Shown: one piece after another, positions 1 to 13,425 of the stretch
Position numbering within the stretch: position 1 is the first letter of the stretch
How the letters are laid out: every line of letters starts with the position of its first letter
NCBI RefSeq assembly: GCF_022682495.2
Contig: NC_071389.1
Location: 176,328,056 to 176,392,055, forward strand
Origin: Desmodus rotundus
Taxonomy: Eukaryota > Chordata > Mammalia > Chiroptera > Phyllostomidae
Direction: 5' to 3'
Length of the DNA: 64,000 nt
The notes under the pieces: generated by a model
What the model was told of the DNA's origin: nothing
Seen by the model: only the letters and a program-made list of their open reading frames with translations
The model's database searches: none
Program-made: the position numbers and the translations under genes

Positions 1-1
1 G

Positions 2-1408
<1,407 letters not shown>

Positions 1409-1525
1409 GTGAGGGAAGAGAGAGGTTAAGGTGGGTATGGGAGGGTAGGGCTGTGGGCGTGTGGTGCGCATGTCACGGTGACGGGGGTGAACTTGGTTCC
1501 CATTTGCTCCTTTCTTGTTATTTTA

Positions 1526-1537
1526 ATTTATTTATGG
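1526..1537 (+). promoter_or_regulatory. AU-rich element core near the stop codon
   Basis: An AATTTATTTATG stretch about 120 bases after the stop codon contains overlapping AUUUA pentamers in the mRNA sense. Such cores can bind ARE-binding proteins. A single isolated core is weak evidence for function. Confidence 0.25.
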
Positions 1538-2097
1538 GATCCTGGAGTTCTGATTCTTTCGGAGGGCATCCCTGGTGACCAGCATTATCTCGCCTCCCTT
1601 TCCAGTTCGCTCCTCCTTCCCCCATCTGTGTCATTCCTGTTCCCACGAGAGGACGCAGTGGGCTCGCTCAGCATGGGAGGCCAAAATGGAGAAAGGAAGT
1701 GGCTGCTTGTGAGCCTTCTCCTAGCACGGAAGGACTCTGTCACCCACTTTGAGTGAAGCAAGGAGAAGCAAAGGAGACCACGTGAGCACAGGATAGCTGC
1801 TCCCAAACTGATCTTTATGTTTAGGTGAGACAGCAAAAGCATTCAAATAAGACCGCATAGCGTACTTGCCTGTGAATGAAGGGAGGCTTTTGCTAAATTC
1901 TTGGTGCTTCGATAGCATCTGTTTAGGGATCATGTGCCAAGCAGAGGTGGGGGAAGCCATGTGTGTTAGTATGTAAGCCAAAAAATGCTTCTATTCCATG
2001 AAACTCATTAGTGGTGAACAAAAGGGCATTGGTGGATGATGAAAAATACATCATAGCAGTCTTTCATGGTGCCTTGGAGGCAAGAGAGGATGGACTG

Positions 2098-2131
2098 TGT
2101 GTGCACGTGTGTCCAAATACACTTGCACACA
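2098..2131 (+). other. 13-bp inverted repeat (RNA hairpin) in 3' UTR
   Basis: Arms 2098-2110 (TGTGTGCACGTGT) and 2119-2131 (ACACTTGCACACA) are complementary at 12 of 13 positions around an 8-base loop. The arms alternate purine and pyrimidine. In RNA this would make a stable stem-loop. No known family is recognised. Confidence 0.5.
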
Positions 2132-2895
2132 TGTAATCAATACACGTGTGTAGCAGGGGCCTGTAAATGTAGAGAAAGCAATCCTGACATATGTTTCTTT
2201 CAATATCCCTCAGCAATCTGGTTTTTTTGGCTTATATACAAACAGAGATGGTCATGTGTTACCTAAAATTTTGGCTGTCTCATCCCTTCACCCTTCCTGA
2301 ATGAGAAGAATGGAAGTTCTTGACAGGGAACATTCTGTGGTCTAGATAGAAAGGCGGTAAGCAATCCTGCAAGATCAAGGTACAAAAGTAATGTCTCCAG
2401 CTACCAATACTTTCAACTGATTTTGACCAAGAACTTTCCAGGAAGGCTAAAGGGAAATAGAAGTAGCCATGATTCTTTTGCCTACACCTGAGAGCAAAAG
2501 ATTCTATAAAGCTCTCTTGACCTTTAGACCCTCAGCTGATCAAGGTTTGGGGAGGAGCTGAGTGGCTTTGAGTGGTAGGGTAAGTGAGAGAGGGGGATGT
2601 TTTCAATGCTTTGATCCCTTCTTACTTAACCTGGAGCTAGGAGAGCAGGTTTGTTTCCCTGGAATCGATCACAGCTGAGAGGGAACAGACAGGTAAGAGG
2701 AATGAGCTTGCTCATGAGGCATGGAGGGAAGGGAAGAGATTCGGAAGTAGGGAGGGGAAATGTTAGGGCACCCCCGCTACCCCACTGGGTCTGGCTCCCT
2801 GAGAACGTGACATTGAGCCAGTGTGAACACTCTCAGTAGAAGCCCTTCTACCTTCCTGCAACATCTCCTTTCCCTCCCAGAGTGCACCAGTCAAG

Positions 2896-2901
2896 AATAA
2901 A
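2896..2901 (+). terminator. Candidate proximal poly(A) signal AAUAAA
   Basis: A canonical hexamer lies about 1.5 kb after the stop codon in non-repetitive UTR. The following 30 bases contain GUGU, but no strong GU-rich stretch. It is only a candidate for a short GRIN2B isoform. Confidence 0.2.
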
Positions 2902-3584
2902 GTGTATATGGAAAAACTCCAGGAATGAGGGTACTGGCAGATGTGATGCCCCTTTCACTAAAAGTTGGAAACTTGAGAAGGGAAATGAATATTTGTCACT
3001 GCCAGTCCTGAAACTTGGGGTAGGGGTGTTGTATGGGTCAGTTCCGCTGTCCTGCCATCCTCCCCTTACACAGGTGGCAGCCAGAGAGCCCCGGGTCTGT
3101 TTGGAAGCTTGACTGCAGGATCTCCATGTTGCACACAGGACACATAAACCAGAAAGGTGCTCATCCTCCTCTGGAAGGAAGCTGCCATGTCTCTTCAAGT
3201 CACACACCCTCCAGGGCTGCTCTCTGCCTTCTGTCTGCCCTGACTCACTACCCTTCCTCATTCCTTGCCCTTGACTGCTATCCCCACCCTCCTCCTTGAT
3301 TTTTACCTCAGTATCTTTCATTTTAAAGCCAACCGAAGGCCTTGTAAAGCTTTGTTTTCTTTCTAAGACAAGCCTGGGGGCAAGGGGCTGAACCTCTCAC
3401 AAACCTGGAGAGAGGAGCATGGAGTGCTTTACTTTAGATTCAAGGACTTTGAGAGAGAGGACACAGGGTGTGAGTCGTCTCCAGGAGGAAGAAGGAGAAG
3501 GGCCATATAAACATTGCTTCACCCTGATTCTGTCCAAGGTCAGGGGCTCCTCCCCTTACTCTTCCTCTTACCTCACCCCTTTCA

Positions 3585-3590
3585 AATAAA
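3585..3590 (+). terminator. Candidate proximal poly(A) signal AAUAAA
   Basis: A canonical hexamer follows a pyrimidine-rich stretch (about 3547-3583), about 2.2 kb after the stop codon. A UGUAAAUA motif and U-rich sequence lie about 100 bases further on, and a G-rich block at 3751-3785. Use of this site is inferred only. Confidence 0.25.
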
Positions 3591-3688
3591 AAAACCAAAC
3601 CAACTAACCTAGCGAACAGCAATCTAGAACAAAGGGGGCTCTGTCGGTCTCCACTGTGGACAGAAATCAAGATGGTGTTTATTTCACA

Positions 3689-3696
3689 TGTAAATA
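3689..3696 (+). promoter_or_regulatory. Pumilio-type element UGUAAAUA
   Basis: Exact match to the UGUANAUA consensus bound by PUM1/PUM2, in the mRNA sense of the GRIN2B 3' UTR. It is one of three exact copies of UGUAAAUA I noticed in this UTR (others at 23790 and 24179). Binding is inferred. Confidence 0.35.
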
Positions 3697-3750
3697 TTTT
3701 GTTTTCTAATTAATTTTTGTATAGATACAGTGTTCTCTTGTGAGTATTCA

Positions 3751-3785
3751 GGGTGTTGGGCTGGAGGGAGTGGGGTGGGGATGGG
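3751..3785 (+). other. G-quadruplex-capable tract in 3' UTR
   Basis: Six runs of three or four G (3751-3753, 3758-3760, 3766-3768, 3772-3775, 3777-3780, 3783-3785) are separated by 1-5-base loops on the mRNA strand. This satisfies the usual G3+N1-7 pattern with spare runs. Confidence 0.55.
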
Positions 3786-4441
3786 AATGAAGTGGGGAAA
3801 GTGTCCTGTTAATGGGTTTTCTTTTTCCATTGGGGAGATTGTTTTATATGGCTTTTGCTTCAGGGTGCCTGGGAAAAAAGTGAGTGTGAATGGAGGCCAC
3901 TGTTGTGAAAAAGCCAGGGCAAGTGATCTGTGTTTATGCTTCTCCACCTCACCATTCTTACTAGTCTGTGAGAAGTGTTCATGCTCATCGGCCTGGGCTT
4001 AGCACAGGGTCCCATTTGGCTCTAAGCAAACCCCAGGTCCAGTAGACTGCAGATTACCAGCATTCCATGCCAAGTTAAGCTGGTGGTAGCATGTTTTCCC
4101 TGTCAGCACCTAGGATAAGAAAGATTCCAAAGGAGGCTTAAACTGGAGTTGAGGTCAAGTTAACCTGTCGTTCCTGATGTGACTGAGGTATCAGGAAGCT
4201 CAGTCCTAAGAAATATCCCAGCAGCCCCCTCTGATGTTTAACAACCATCTCAGCCACTCTGACTCTTCTTCCAAGTACCTGGGCACCAACCTGCTCACTG
4301 CCCCTTCCCTCCCTCCTTGGAAACCAAGACTGCAAGCATGCCTAGAAAATCCCACTAGGTCTGCTTTTTAAATCATGCGATATCTGGTTACTGGGAAGTA
4401 GCACTGGTTGCCTGTCTTAGAATTTTTGAAAAGATTACCAG

Positions 4442-4657
4442 ATATGCCCTGGCTGGTGTGGCCCGGAGCATTCAGTGCCGGCCTGTGAACCAAAGGGTTG
4501 CCAGTTTGATTCCCAGTCCAGGGCACATGCCTGGGTTGCAGGCCAGGTCCCTTGTAGGTGGCACATGAGAGGCAACCACGCATTGATGTTTCTCTCCCTC
4601 TTTTTCTCCCTCCCTTACCCCCTCTAAAAAATGAATAAATAAAATCTTTAAAAAAAA
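4442..4657 (+). mobile_element. Ves SINE (tRNA-derived bat SINE)
   Basis: The element begins with GCCCTGGCTGGTGTGGC (about 4446), carries tRNA-like internal promoter boxes (box B relic GTTTGATTCC) and the GGGCACATGCCTGGGTTGC segment, then a CT-rich stretch and an A-rich tail. It is flanked by a perfect 13-base target-site duplication, AAAAGATTACCAG, at 4429-4441 and 4658-4670, which proves retrotransposition. Ves SINEs are characteristic of microbats, so this copy is the best single clue to the host. It sits in the sense direction of the GRIN2B transcript. Confidence 0.92.
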
Positions 4658-5869
4658 AAAAGATTACCAGTTTTACTCAAAACTCAGTGGCCAGATGATC
4701 CTCTTAGGTTACCAAACGTGGTTTTAGAGGTAGAAAAGCAGGTATGTGAGGAATGGTGCCAAGAGTGACCTTATATTTGCCTGTCCTCATTTCTGCCATC
4801 AGGAAGGTGCTATTGCCTCTAGCCAGGTATTCTTAACCTGACCTTGGTTTAGCCAAGCAAACAGAATATCTTTCACTGGACTTGTTGGCTTTGTGAATGG
4901 CAGCAGCCTCTCCTTCTTTACCACGGGATCGAATTTCCGAATCCATTTACCCGAGATATTACATTACTTGTTTTCCTATCCTTCATCGTCAAAGCTGTCA
5001 GCTGAGTAATTTTATTTTTCTAAACCCCTCTTTTGGCCCCAGTTAGTTACCTCTTTTCAACTGGATGTTTAAGTTGGGACCAAATAAGACATCTACGGCC
5101 TGCTCAAGAAATCCTGAAGAAAGGGCAGCTGAGCATTGTTACCTTCTAGGCGTCACTTCATTCCAAAATAACAAGCCCGTAAAGTGCATGAGGATGAATT
5201 CAGCAGTGGTCCCATCTGTTTCACAAATGGACAGAGACCCAGTCTGTTCAAAACTGCCACATTCCACAGACATCCTCAAGAGTAGGAATTGTTTCGACTT
5301 TCTTCAGAGTCTATGCTTTCTGTCTTCATGCCCTCTATCATTTCCTTCCACTGTGGAGGTGGGTGGTGGGTGTGGTCCTGTATCACTCCCTTTCAGTGGA
5401 ATACTTAAATCTCAGCATTTCCGCTGACCTCAGATAATCTGACACTTGAATTTGCCTGAGTCAAGAGTGTGCACGCCCTTCAGAGTGATACATGGATAGT
5501 GGATCTTGTATTTCAAAGTATGTCATTGTGTAGTCTCAGCCAGAAAGCGGGAAGCATCCTTGATGTGCCTTCCCCTGTGCTGGCCACCCATGTGATGACT
5601 GGGGAGAGAAAATCCCAAATAATTCCATTAAATGTCACTAGTGTCCATGGTACCAAAACGCATGCGTAGTGTGATAATATAGGAGTCATCTATGTAATTA
5701 AGTGACTGTCACCGCCCAGAATTCTGTGGCCGTCTGAAGTTTCCCACGGTGGGATTCTCTGCGTGGGAGGGGAAGAAACTGTGCAACCAGAACTGCAGTG
5801 TGCTGGTCACCTGCACATCTCACCCTCCTCTGGAAGGAAGCTGCCATGTCCAGCTGCCAGTAGAGTTCT

Positions 5870-5936
5870 TTGAGGGTATTTTGTTTGTTGGTTTGTTTGT
5901 TTAGTTGGTTGGTTGGTTGGTTGGTTCATTGGTTCA
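5870..5936 (+). repeat. TTTG/TTGG simple repeat
   Basis: Tandem TTTG units pass into TTGG units (GTTTGTTTGTTTAGTTGG and five further TTGG). Low-complexity tract within the 3' UTR. Confidence 0.8.
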
Positions 5937-6040
5937 GTTTATTGAAGATGTATGGACAGAATAACCAGATGGTTTGGGTTATATGGAGCCTTTGGAAAAA
6001 GCTATTCCAGAATCCTCCTTATTCTTTTAATCCCCTTATC

Positions 6041-6042
<2 letters not shown>

Positions 6043-6071
<29 letters not shown>
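6043..6071 (+). repeat. Homopolymer A tract (~29 bases)
   Basis: An uninterrupted A run lies in the 3' UTR. The sequence upstream does not look like a SINE I know and no clear target duplication is seen. It may be a retrotransposon tail or a simple expansion. Confidence 0.75.
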
Positions 6072-6073
<2 letters not shown>

Positions 6074-7959
6074 CCTGTCATTGCTTGACACCCGTATGTG
6101 TCCACTTGGTGTTAGGAATGATTTAGATGTGTGCATAAGTATTGTAACTGCAGTGCTATTGATGAATGCATTAGGCGTTTCCAGGTATTGTGGCCATAAA
6201 TTATGTGCTCTTGAGCCCAAAGCCATATAAGAAATGTGTACTCAGTAGACTGCCAAATACTTCAGTAGAGCATTTGTTTTCTTCACTTGAGTGTCAGAAG
6301 CTCTTCTTCCTGTCTGAGGAATTCTTTATGGATGAGAAGCAGCCCAAAGTGGACAATTATACTGAAATGGGTCTGGCCCTACAAATGGAATATGGCCCAC
6401 GGTGTGATTTCAGAGGCCCTGAGAAGACCCTCCTTTTCATTCCTTACCCCTCTCCAACTACTGGTTTCTCACACAGATTTACTTCTTTAGCACTGAGCTG
6501 CTCATCTGTCATTTAAATGAAACCAGGAAGAGTGATATATTAAGCCATATTAGGAATTTATACACTGAAATGCCTAGTGTACATTAGGATTCTCATTTGT
6601 TTTCCTGAGAATAAAGTAATGATACAGGAGAAGACAGAAAGAGTGAAGAACACTAAAAGTAACAGAGTAGGGAGTAAAGATACAGGTTCTAGAGTATAAA
6701 GACATTTAAACCATTTCGTCCTCCACCTACTTTTACTCAATGTTCACGTGATATGGGAATAGGACTCCTAGCTAGGAATTATTTTTAATAAGCAGTTACA
6801 TGAATATATAGCTTATGAATTTCTGAATTTAATACTTTGTAGGACTATGACTTTTTCAATAGAAAATGGAAGACTGATGCTTCCCCATTACAGGTTACTG
6901 AGTGGGCAGCTAGAAAGATCAATTGAATTAATTTTATGATAATAAAAAGTTACTGTGATGATCTGTTCTCTGTTCCAGTTTAATTAATCGTCCAATTAGC
7001 TGAGTTGTTCTATATATTATACTTTCCCACCTCCATACGGGGTGCCCTATGATCCAACACACACTTAATTAATGTTAAAGAGCTACGGGACTACAAGGTG
7101 CTACCTAACCAGTGGGCAATTCTTTTTCAGACCTATCAGGTATTTGGGAACATCACTAAAATGTAGACTTGTCATTCTGAGAACTTCTAATACTGATCTA
7201 GATCAAGGATTCCATTCTAGTTTGGGGGTCCAGTATTATATAAAACCATGTGTTATCAGAATACATCCCACCCTCATCTCATTTCACCCTCATGGACTCA
7301 GCCGTGTCCTGTGGATTCGATGACTTAAAGTACATAGACCTATCCTCATGACCAAGAACCCCCCCCCCAAAACCTTACATGATAGTCAGTGCTGTTTTGC
7401 ATGCCTTGGAGAGGTAGGTTAGTAAAGTTTGGGACCTCTAATTTATAATATCAAAGCAAGGAAAAAGAATTTTGCCCAAAGAGTGATGGGTTGGGATAGC
7501 AGTACTGGAAATAAGTGGGGAAAATTAGAAATCATCCACATTTCTCTGCCAGTGTGTCCATTTGCATTCATCTCAGAGCTCATCACAGTGAGTTTCTGGC
7601 ACTGTTCAGGGCTTTGAAACGTAATTGCTGGTGTGAGTTTGAGGGTGAGGACCCCTGGTGAGCACTGAAGGTGGAAAGCACAGTGGATGAGTACAGTTTC
7701 CCATAGCCTTGGGACTCTGGTGTGTAGAATCCGTTGTTTGGCAAAGGTAAAAGAAATGGAACTCAGTCTAAGGGTTAGGGTACAATTAAAAGCACAACAC
7801 TAAGCCCACTATAAAACTGTTATTTTAAAGATTTGGTCTCCACACTTTCAATCTGAACTCTCTTTATTTGTAATTATTTTAGCATTGTGATTCAGGGGGT
7901 GGAGCAGATTCCAGTACTATGCAGGAGAGGAAAATAAAAGCTCTTTAACATAGCTAAAC

Positions 7960-8040
7960 ATGTTAGTTCAGTTAAACCAATGTCTACTGAGTATATACTA
8001 CGCCCCTGGGCTGGTGCTGTGAAGAATATAAAAGATTTTT
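7960..8040 (-). repeat. L2 fragment (3' end, antisense)
   Basis: The + strand shows a degenerate form of the L2 tail read in antisense (CAATGTCTACTGAGTATATACTACG...). Short and diverged. Confidence 0.4.
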
Positions 8041-8160
8041 AAAATGGAGTATATTATATAATATATGAATACAAAAGTATAAAATATTTAAATATATTCG
8101 TATGTATGTATAAATAAGTGTGCATAAATTAGTATATTTATAGATGCAGGTTTAATTTTT
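8025..8160. repeat. AT-rich low-complexity stretch
   Basis: Mostly alternating A/T with TATA, TATT and TATGTATG units; no coding content. Confidence 0.6.
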
Positions 8161-8229
8161 TCTGGTTGCAGAGTGTGCATTAAAGATATTATCCATTATA
8201 TTATTTTTTTAAACACTGCAGAGATTCAA

Positions 8230-9985
8230 CTCTCCCCATCATGACCAGGCCTGGGTCTCTTATTTTGGGAATTAGTCCACCTCCCAGAGGTAAAACTCTG
8301 AAATTCCCTTTCTGGCCACAACTTTGCATTTTCTATATCTTATCTGCCTTCCTTCCAGCTCCTTCTGTGGTCCTGGCCAATAAACCCCTCTGACTTCATG
8401 TACTTCCCCCTTTGGTCTGACTCTGTGTTCAACCACATCAGTAGTACTCTCGCCAGCAATCTCTTCTTCTTGCCTTCCATCTCTAAGAGCAGAAGCTCTT
8501 ATACCGATGCTGAAGAGCACAGATTTGACCCACGTAATTTCAGCTGGACCCTACCCAGTTTGGACATCTTTTTATTTTTCCAACATTGAGTCCATGTTAT
8601 ATTCCCCAAGTGTTTGTTGAATTTATTTTCACGTTTCCTTTCATTTTTATCTACTCTTTCCACAAGCAATCTTTCCTACCATGTTACTAAGAAAAGATAT
8701 CCAATTTATGAATTCTCATGTAACCTCTCCTCTCAACGTTAAATTTCTTGTCTCTTCATTCACCTTTTCCGTCCTCCCTCCCAGGCTGTGGTACCCACCC
8801 TCTTACCTCTTCTAAGGTCCGCTCCAGCCAATAGCACTTCTCTCCATTGTATCTTTAATCTTTTCCACACACCTACCTAGCAGTATCTCTAAAAACAAAT
8901 CCTACAACAATCTTGAGAAACAGATCTTGTTTCAATCCAATTAGACTCTTGAATTCATGTCCTATCTCCATTTATTTTATCACTTCCCAACTTCTCAAAA
9001 GGGTACTCTTTCTTTCTTTTTTTTGTTTTTGAACTTCCTCATCCAGTACTCATGAACTGACTTTTAAGATTGGTCTACACCCTACCACTCTACTGAAAGT
9101 ACTCTATGGCAACATTCCAATGAACTTCTTGGTACAATATCCAAAACATTTTTTTTCTTGGCTCTTCGGCCTCATGGAAATTAACCTAAACTTACCACTG
9201 AGAGGCAGCCCACTCTGGTTTTCATCCCAGGCCTTTGATATTCTCTCTGTGTCCCCCATTGGTTTCTGCTCTTCCTTCCGTCCCCTCAGCATTGACTTGC
9301 CATGGTGTTCTGAGCTTGACCCTCTTCTCCTCTCCATGCTTCTGTAGCACTATCTCTGTCCTCCATGGCATCAACAATTCTGTGAATGAGGATAAATTCC
9401 AACTCTTCAGCCACCTTATGATGGTTTGCAGGGATGGTCTTGAAATTTGACTCAATTTAAAGTTAGTTGTCCAGAAGGTGGTTAGAAATGTGTGCATTAA
9501 ACTGAAGTAAGAATTAGGGCCTGGGGGAGGGGGGAGATTTGGAATTCACCTCAAAGAATAAGATATTTGTCTCTTAACCTTCCTATAATGACTTGCACTT
9601 CTGACTTAAACCATTCCAAATTCTCTCCTCTCTATCTCCCATCTGACTCCCTTTTTACATAATGTCCATCTTCCTCTATACAAATCTTCAAAGAACACAT
9701 GGACCACCATGTTCACCTTCCCTCATCTCCTATCCAGGAAAAAATAGGCACGTTTTGAATGCCCATAACACTTTAAATGCATTTCTCTAATAGCAACTAT
9801 CACAGATCATCTTAATTTATAGTTATTTGGTATCTATCTCATCTCCCTTCATAGAGTATAAACAACCTGTAGTCAGGGGCCATATATTTACTTATCTTTT
9901 TAACTCCTTAGTGTTTACCAGTGTGTCTTATGTGTGGAAGGCCCTAATAAATATTTGATATTTTTATAAATTTTAACAGAAAAGG
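8230..9985 (+). repeat. L2 LINE fragment (ORF2 part and 3' end, sense)
   Basis: The strand is C/T-rich in the manner of L2 sense copies. The part around 9060-9400 resembles the reverse-transcriptase region, badly broken by stops. The end around 9880-9970 matches the L2 tail (AGTCAGGGGCCATATATTTA and CCTAATAAATATTTGATA). It is an old degenerate copy inserted in the GRIN2B 3' UTR in the sense direction. Boundaries are approximate. Confidence 0.6.
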
Positions 9986-11367
9986 GGTCACTTTTATTTT
10001 AACCTCAGGATATTGAACTGCAGTGAAATCTAAGAATGAGTCCCTCTGAATTTACCTATCTCTGCACCTACCCACAATCAAAGCAATACATTGCATGCAC
10101 ACATTTCCATGTTACTCATTTCAAATGGGAATTTAGGTGTTTCTAAGTTTTGCTTTGTCTGTTGAAGTTATTCTGTGACTGTCTTATGGTCTGTAGAGTG
10201 TACTTAGAATACAGTTATACAAACAAGGTGACGGTGACGGGGGGAGATACCATGGAGGATACCGATTAAACATTAGGTATCAGGAGCTTTTCAGATGCTG
10301 TGAGAGGAACTTGTCTCCAGACACTTCACTACCTGAACTGAGTCTCTAACAACCCGACCTATGCTGGGATTGAACTCCCTTTGACCCAACCTGTAGCTTT
10401 TTTTTTAAACAGTTGCAGTGTCAGAGGACCTTGCACAATTCAAGCTCTCTAATCACACAGACATACGGACCCCACATGGTGGTCTAATAGGAGGAATGTA
10501 TGATGCTGCACGCCGGGTACTTTCCACATCTGTATCTGTGCTCGGCCAGATGGGGGAACAGTTTGTGCTGCTCATGACCTTGTCTTGATGGTGTTCCTTT
10601 TCTGTGGATTCTTACCCTTTCTGAGGCTTTGTCTATAGGACTTCTCCAAGGGGAAGATGAGAGTTGAAGTAATTGAGCACTTTATTTCAGATCCGTATAT
10701 TTCTAGTGACAAAGGTTAAGACTTGAATGAGCTGGCTCAGAATTCTAGTCTCCAAAGTACTCATTTATCTATAAATGTGAAGGAATTCATTACATTGGGG
10801 GAGATAACATCACTTCTGACCTTATGGCCTTCCTGTCCCTTGGTCTCTGAGCCCTGTGCGCCCTTCCCCCATCCCTTGGTATTTCACTTAGCAATCTGTC
10901 CTGTTCCTTCTAGTCGTTGTCACTCTATTTGCCCCCTACAAAACTCTTGGAGCTGGTACTATCCTCTTACTACTGCTGGTAACTGCTGATGTTCCTTTCT
11001 GGCCACCTTCCTCTATAAACCTCATTAAGTCATTGACGATCAATTACTCTCCTGTAGGCGGCATCTTCTGTCACTGTGTGCTAATTTAAAGCATGCTATA
11101 GAGAACTGAACTCAAATAAGTTACATGCAGTGACAAGTCTCTTCTTCAAAAAGTAAATGAAGTCCACTCTTCACTAAGACAGGAGGGAGGTAGAAGAATT
11201 ATTATTGGCAAGATGGGGCAAAATGTGACAACTTTGAAATGCCATACTGAAAATTAAAATGTAAATCTAGAGGAGAATTTTTCTGCTCAAAAGTCCTATA
11301 AGGTCTAGATCTGTTTCTGGGGAGCGTTAACATTTTAGAGCAAAATCTAGCTCATTATGTAATTAAG

Positions 11368-11411
<44 letters not shown>
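11368..11411 (+). repeat. (GATA)11 tetranucleotide microsatellite
   Basis: Eleven perfect GATA units in the mRNA sense of the 3' UTR, likely polymorphic in length. Confidence 0.95.
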
Positions 11412-11534
11412 TGAAACAATTAGCCTCATAAGAGCTGGTTGAAGGGTAGGAAGGCCGCTATCCTCATGAAGAAGGACCTTCTTCAATCTCTGTTGGACCA
11501 ATGAAGTGAGGAAGATTTTAGGAAACTTAGAATA

Positions 11535-12210
11535 CGACAAGGTCTATCTGGAAAAAGTCCAGCCATTGTTAATATAACAAGAATGGTTTGCGTGACATTG
11601 ATATAACCTGTCAGCCAAGGAGAGTGGACTGGAATGCTCATGCATGAACAATGATGACTTGACTGTACTAGTCAGTGGGGAGGGTAGACACCATTGAGTG
11701 GACATGTGTACTGTGTGGCCATGGCATTCAAAATGACAGAGCGAGTAGAGCAATGAATCTGCATCAAATTTTGTGTAAGCTTGAGCATTTCTCCATGCAA
11801 ACTATTCGGATGATTCAGAAGGCTGCAGCTATGGGCAACTGGTGATTGGCAGCTTCATCATGACAGCACACCTGCTCATGCATCACGTCTCGTACAGTTT
11901 TTTGGTGAAACATCAAATCACCCAGGGGATGCAGCTCCACTACAGCCCAGACTTGGCTCCCTATGACTTCTGACTTTTCTCAAAACTAGAAGCACCTTTG
12001 CAAGGGAAACATTTCAGATGGTCAGTGAGATTCAGGAAAATACAACGGGGCAGCTGATGGCAATTGGGAGAACTATGTGAGGTCCCAAGGTACCTACTTT
12101 GAAGGAGACTGAGGCATCATTGTCCTGTGTACAATGTTTCTTGTATCTTCTTCAATAAATGTCTGTTTTTCATCTGATGTGGTTGGGTACCTTCTAGACA
12201 GACCTTGTAT
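11535..12210 (+). mobile_element. Mariner (Tc1/mariner) element, internally deleted
   Basis: Terminal inverted repeats are readable: ACAAGGTCTATCTGG from 11537 and its partner CTAGACAGACCTTGT ending at 12208, beside TA dinucleotides expected for mariner insertion. Inside are fossils of a transposase in the + direction. ATG at 11733 begins MTERVEQ, soon interrupted by a stop. An HDSTPAHAS-like segment (from 11859) corresponds to the second catalytic aspartate motif. Bases 11941-11970 encode YSPDLAPYDF, corresponding to the third. The element is about 675 bases against about 1.3 kb for a full mariner, and the N-terminal and C-terminal fragments are joined by a deletion. The coding part has several stops, so it is dead. 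Confidence 0.85.
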
Positions 12211-13396
12211 ATTCTGAAGGCAGTTCTACCTATGAGGTGTCCTTGTGAATTTTCTGCCTATAAACACCTATAGATGTTGAGGGATGCTAGGAGGAAGGAA
12301 AGAGACAGGAAGTCTACAAAGGAATCTCCCTTCATGTCACAAGTAAAGCCAGGAGCCTGCACCTGAGTCTCTTTGTTCTACCATGGTTGCTGGTTTGGGG
12401 GACAGCTTTGGAAAAAATCAAGACCAAAGGCCAATGATCGTCCAAATGCTTGTTCCTTTAGTCACTCCCACAGAACAAAAGCTCACCCAGACTTGGAGCT
12501 TGTTTTCTGGGCATAATTGGACTGAGGATAGAATTACATTTATTGTTCTCCATTTTCACTTTTGAGATGCAACAGGAGGAAAATAAGAAATTTTTAAAAA
12601 ATGAAAAATCACTTTTTGAGGGCCACCTTCATGCCTATATGTAGACTGGAGGTTGTTTGATCAATGCCAAAAGTACCAGGGAAAGTAACAGCTGTCCAAG
12701 GAAGTGTCAAGAAAGCAAAAACCACGTCACAGCTGCCTTCCGCTATAACTGCACCTGCCCTGGAATGAGTGAGGAACCTGCATCCAGCCACATCCATGAG
12801 GTCCTGATTGTCCACAGGGATTCAGGACGCACATGAGCCAGTACTTAAGCTGTGCCCTTCGGACTATAGCACCAGAGATCATCACCCAGGGCAGAGAGGG
12901 AGTGACTCGTCCCACCACCTCTACCCACAGAATCCAAGCCACCAAGCCATGACTCAGTCTGTCCTCCTTGCATTAGGAAGACTCAGTCTCTTGGATCTGA
13001 ACAGGAGTGTGGCTTTAGGGGATATGGTTGCTAGAATGTGAATTTGTGCTGGACCTGCTTCTCTTAAATAAGGATACTACCTGTTTCTAGAGGGAGCATT
13101 AAAAAAAAATGCCTACCTGAAACCTCAGTCATATTCAGAACAGTTTGTGATGTCATTGTCACACTTTCATTGTAATTGATCATTTGCTTTTAAAGTCAAA
13201 AGCGATTTTAATGCTCCCTTTGGCTGTGACATAAGAACTACCTGCAAACCAGAGACTAGGCCGTTGTGCTGCCTCTCCCTGAGTTGTGCTCTCAGTAACT
13301 TATAAATTGCTTCCACAAATCCATCCAAACAGCACAACCGCACGTAATTTGATGTCTTTGCCATGAGCCCCCTCCTGCCTGTGCATCTCCCCGACA

Positions 13397-13425
13397 CACA
13401 CACGCACCACATACACACTCCTAAC
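13397..13425 (+). repeat. CA-rich simple repeat
   Basis: Interrupted ACACAC tract (GACACACACACGCACC). Similar short CA tracts occur at about 14180-14191 and 15037-15050. Confidence 0.6.

Noticed and set aside
4632..4645. AATAAA-type hexamers in the Ves SINE tail as poly(A) signals
   Set aside because: They belong to the SINE A-rich tail and have no GU-rich element behind them.
9055..9061. AACTGAC, a seed match for miR-223, in the 3' UTR
   Set aside because: Seven-base matches are expected by chance in a 22.9-kb UTR, and this one lies inside an L2.
11368..11411. Regularly spaced repeat considered as CRISPR-like
   Set aside because: It is a 4-base microsatellite without spacers in a mammalian genome.
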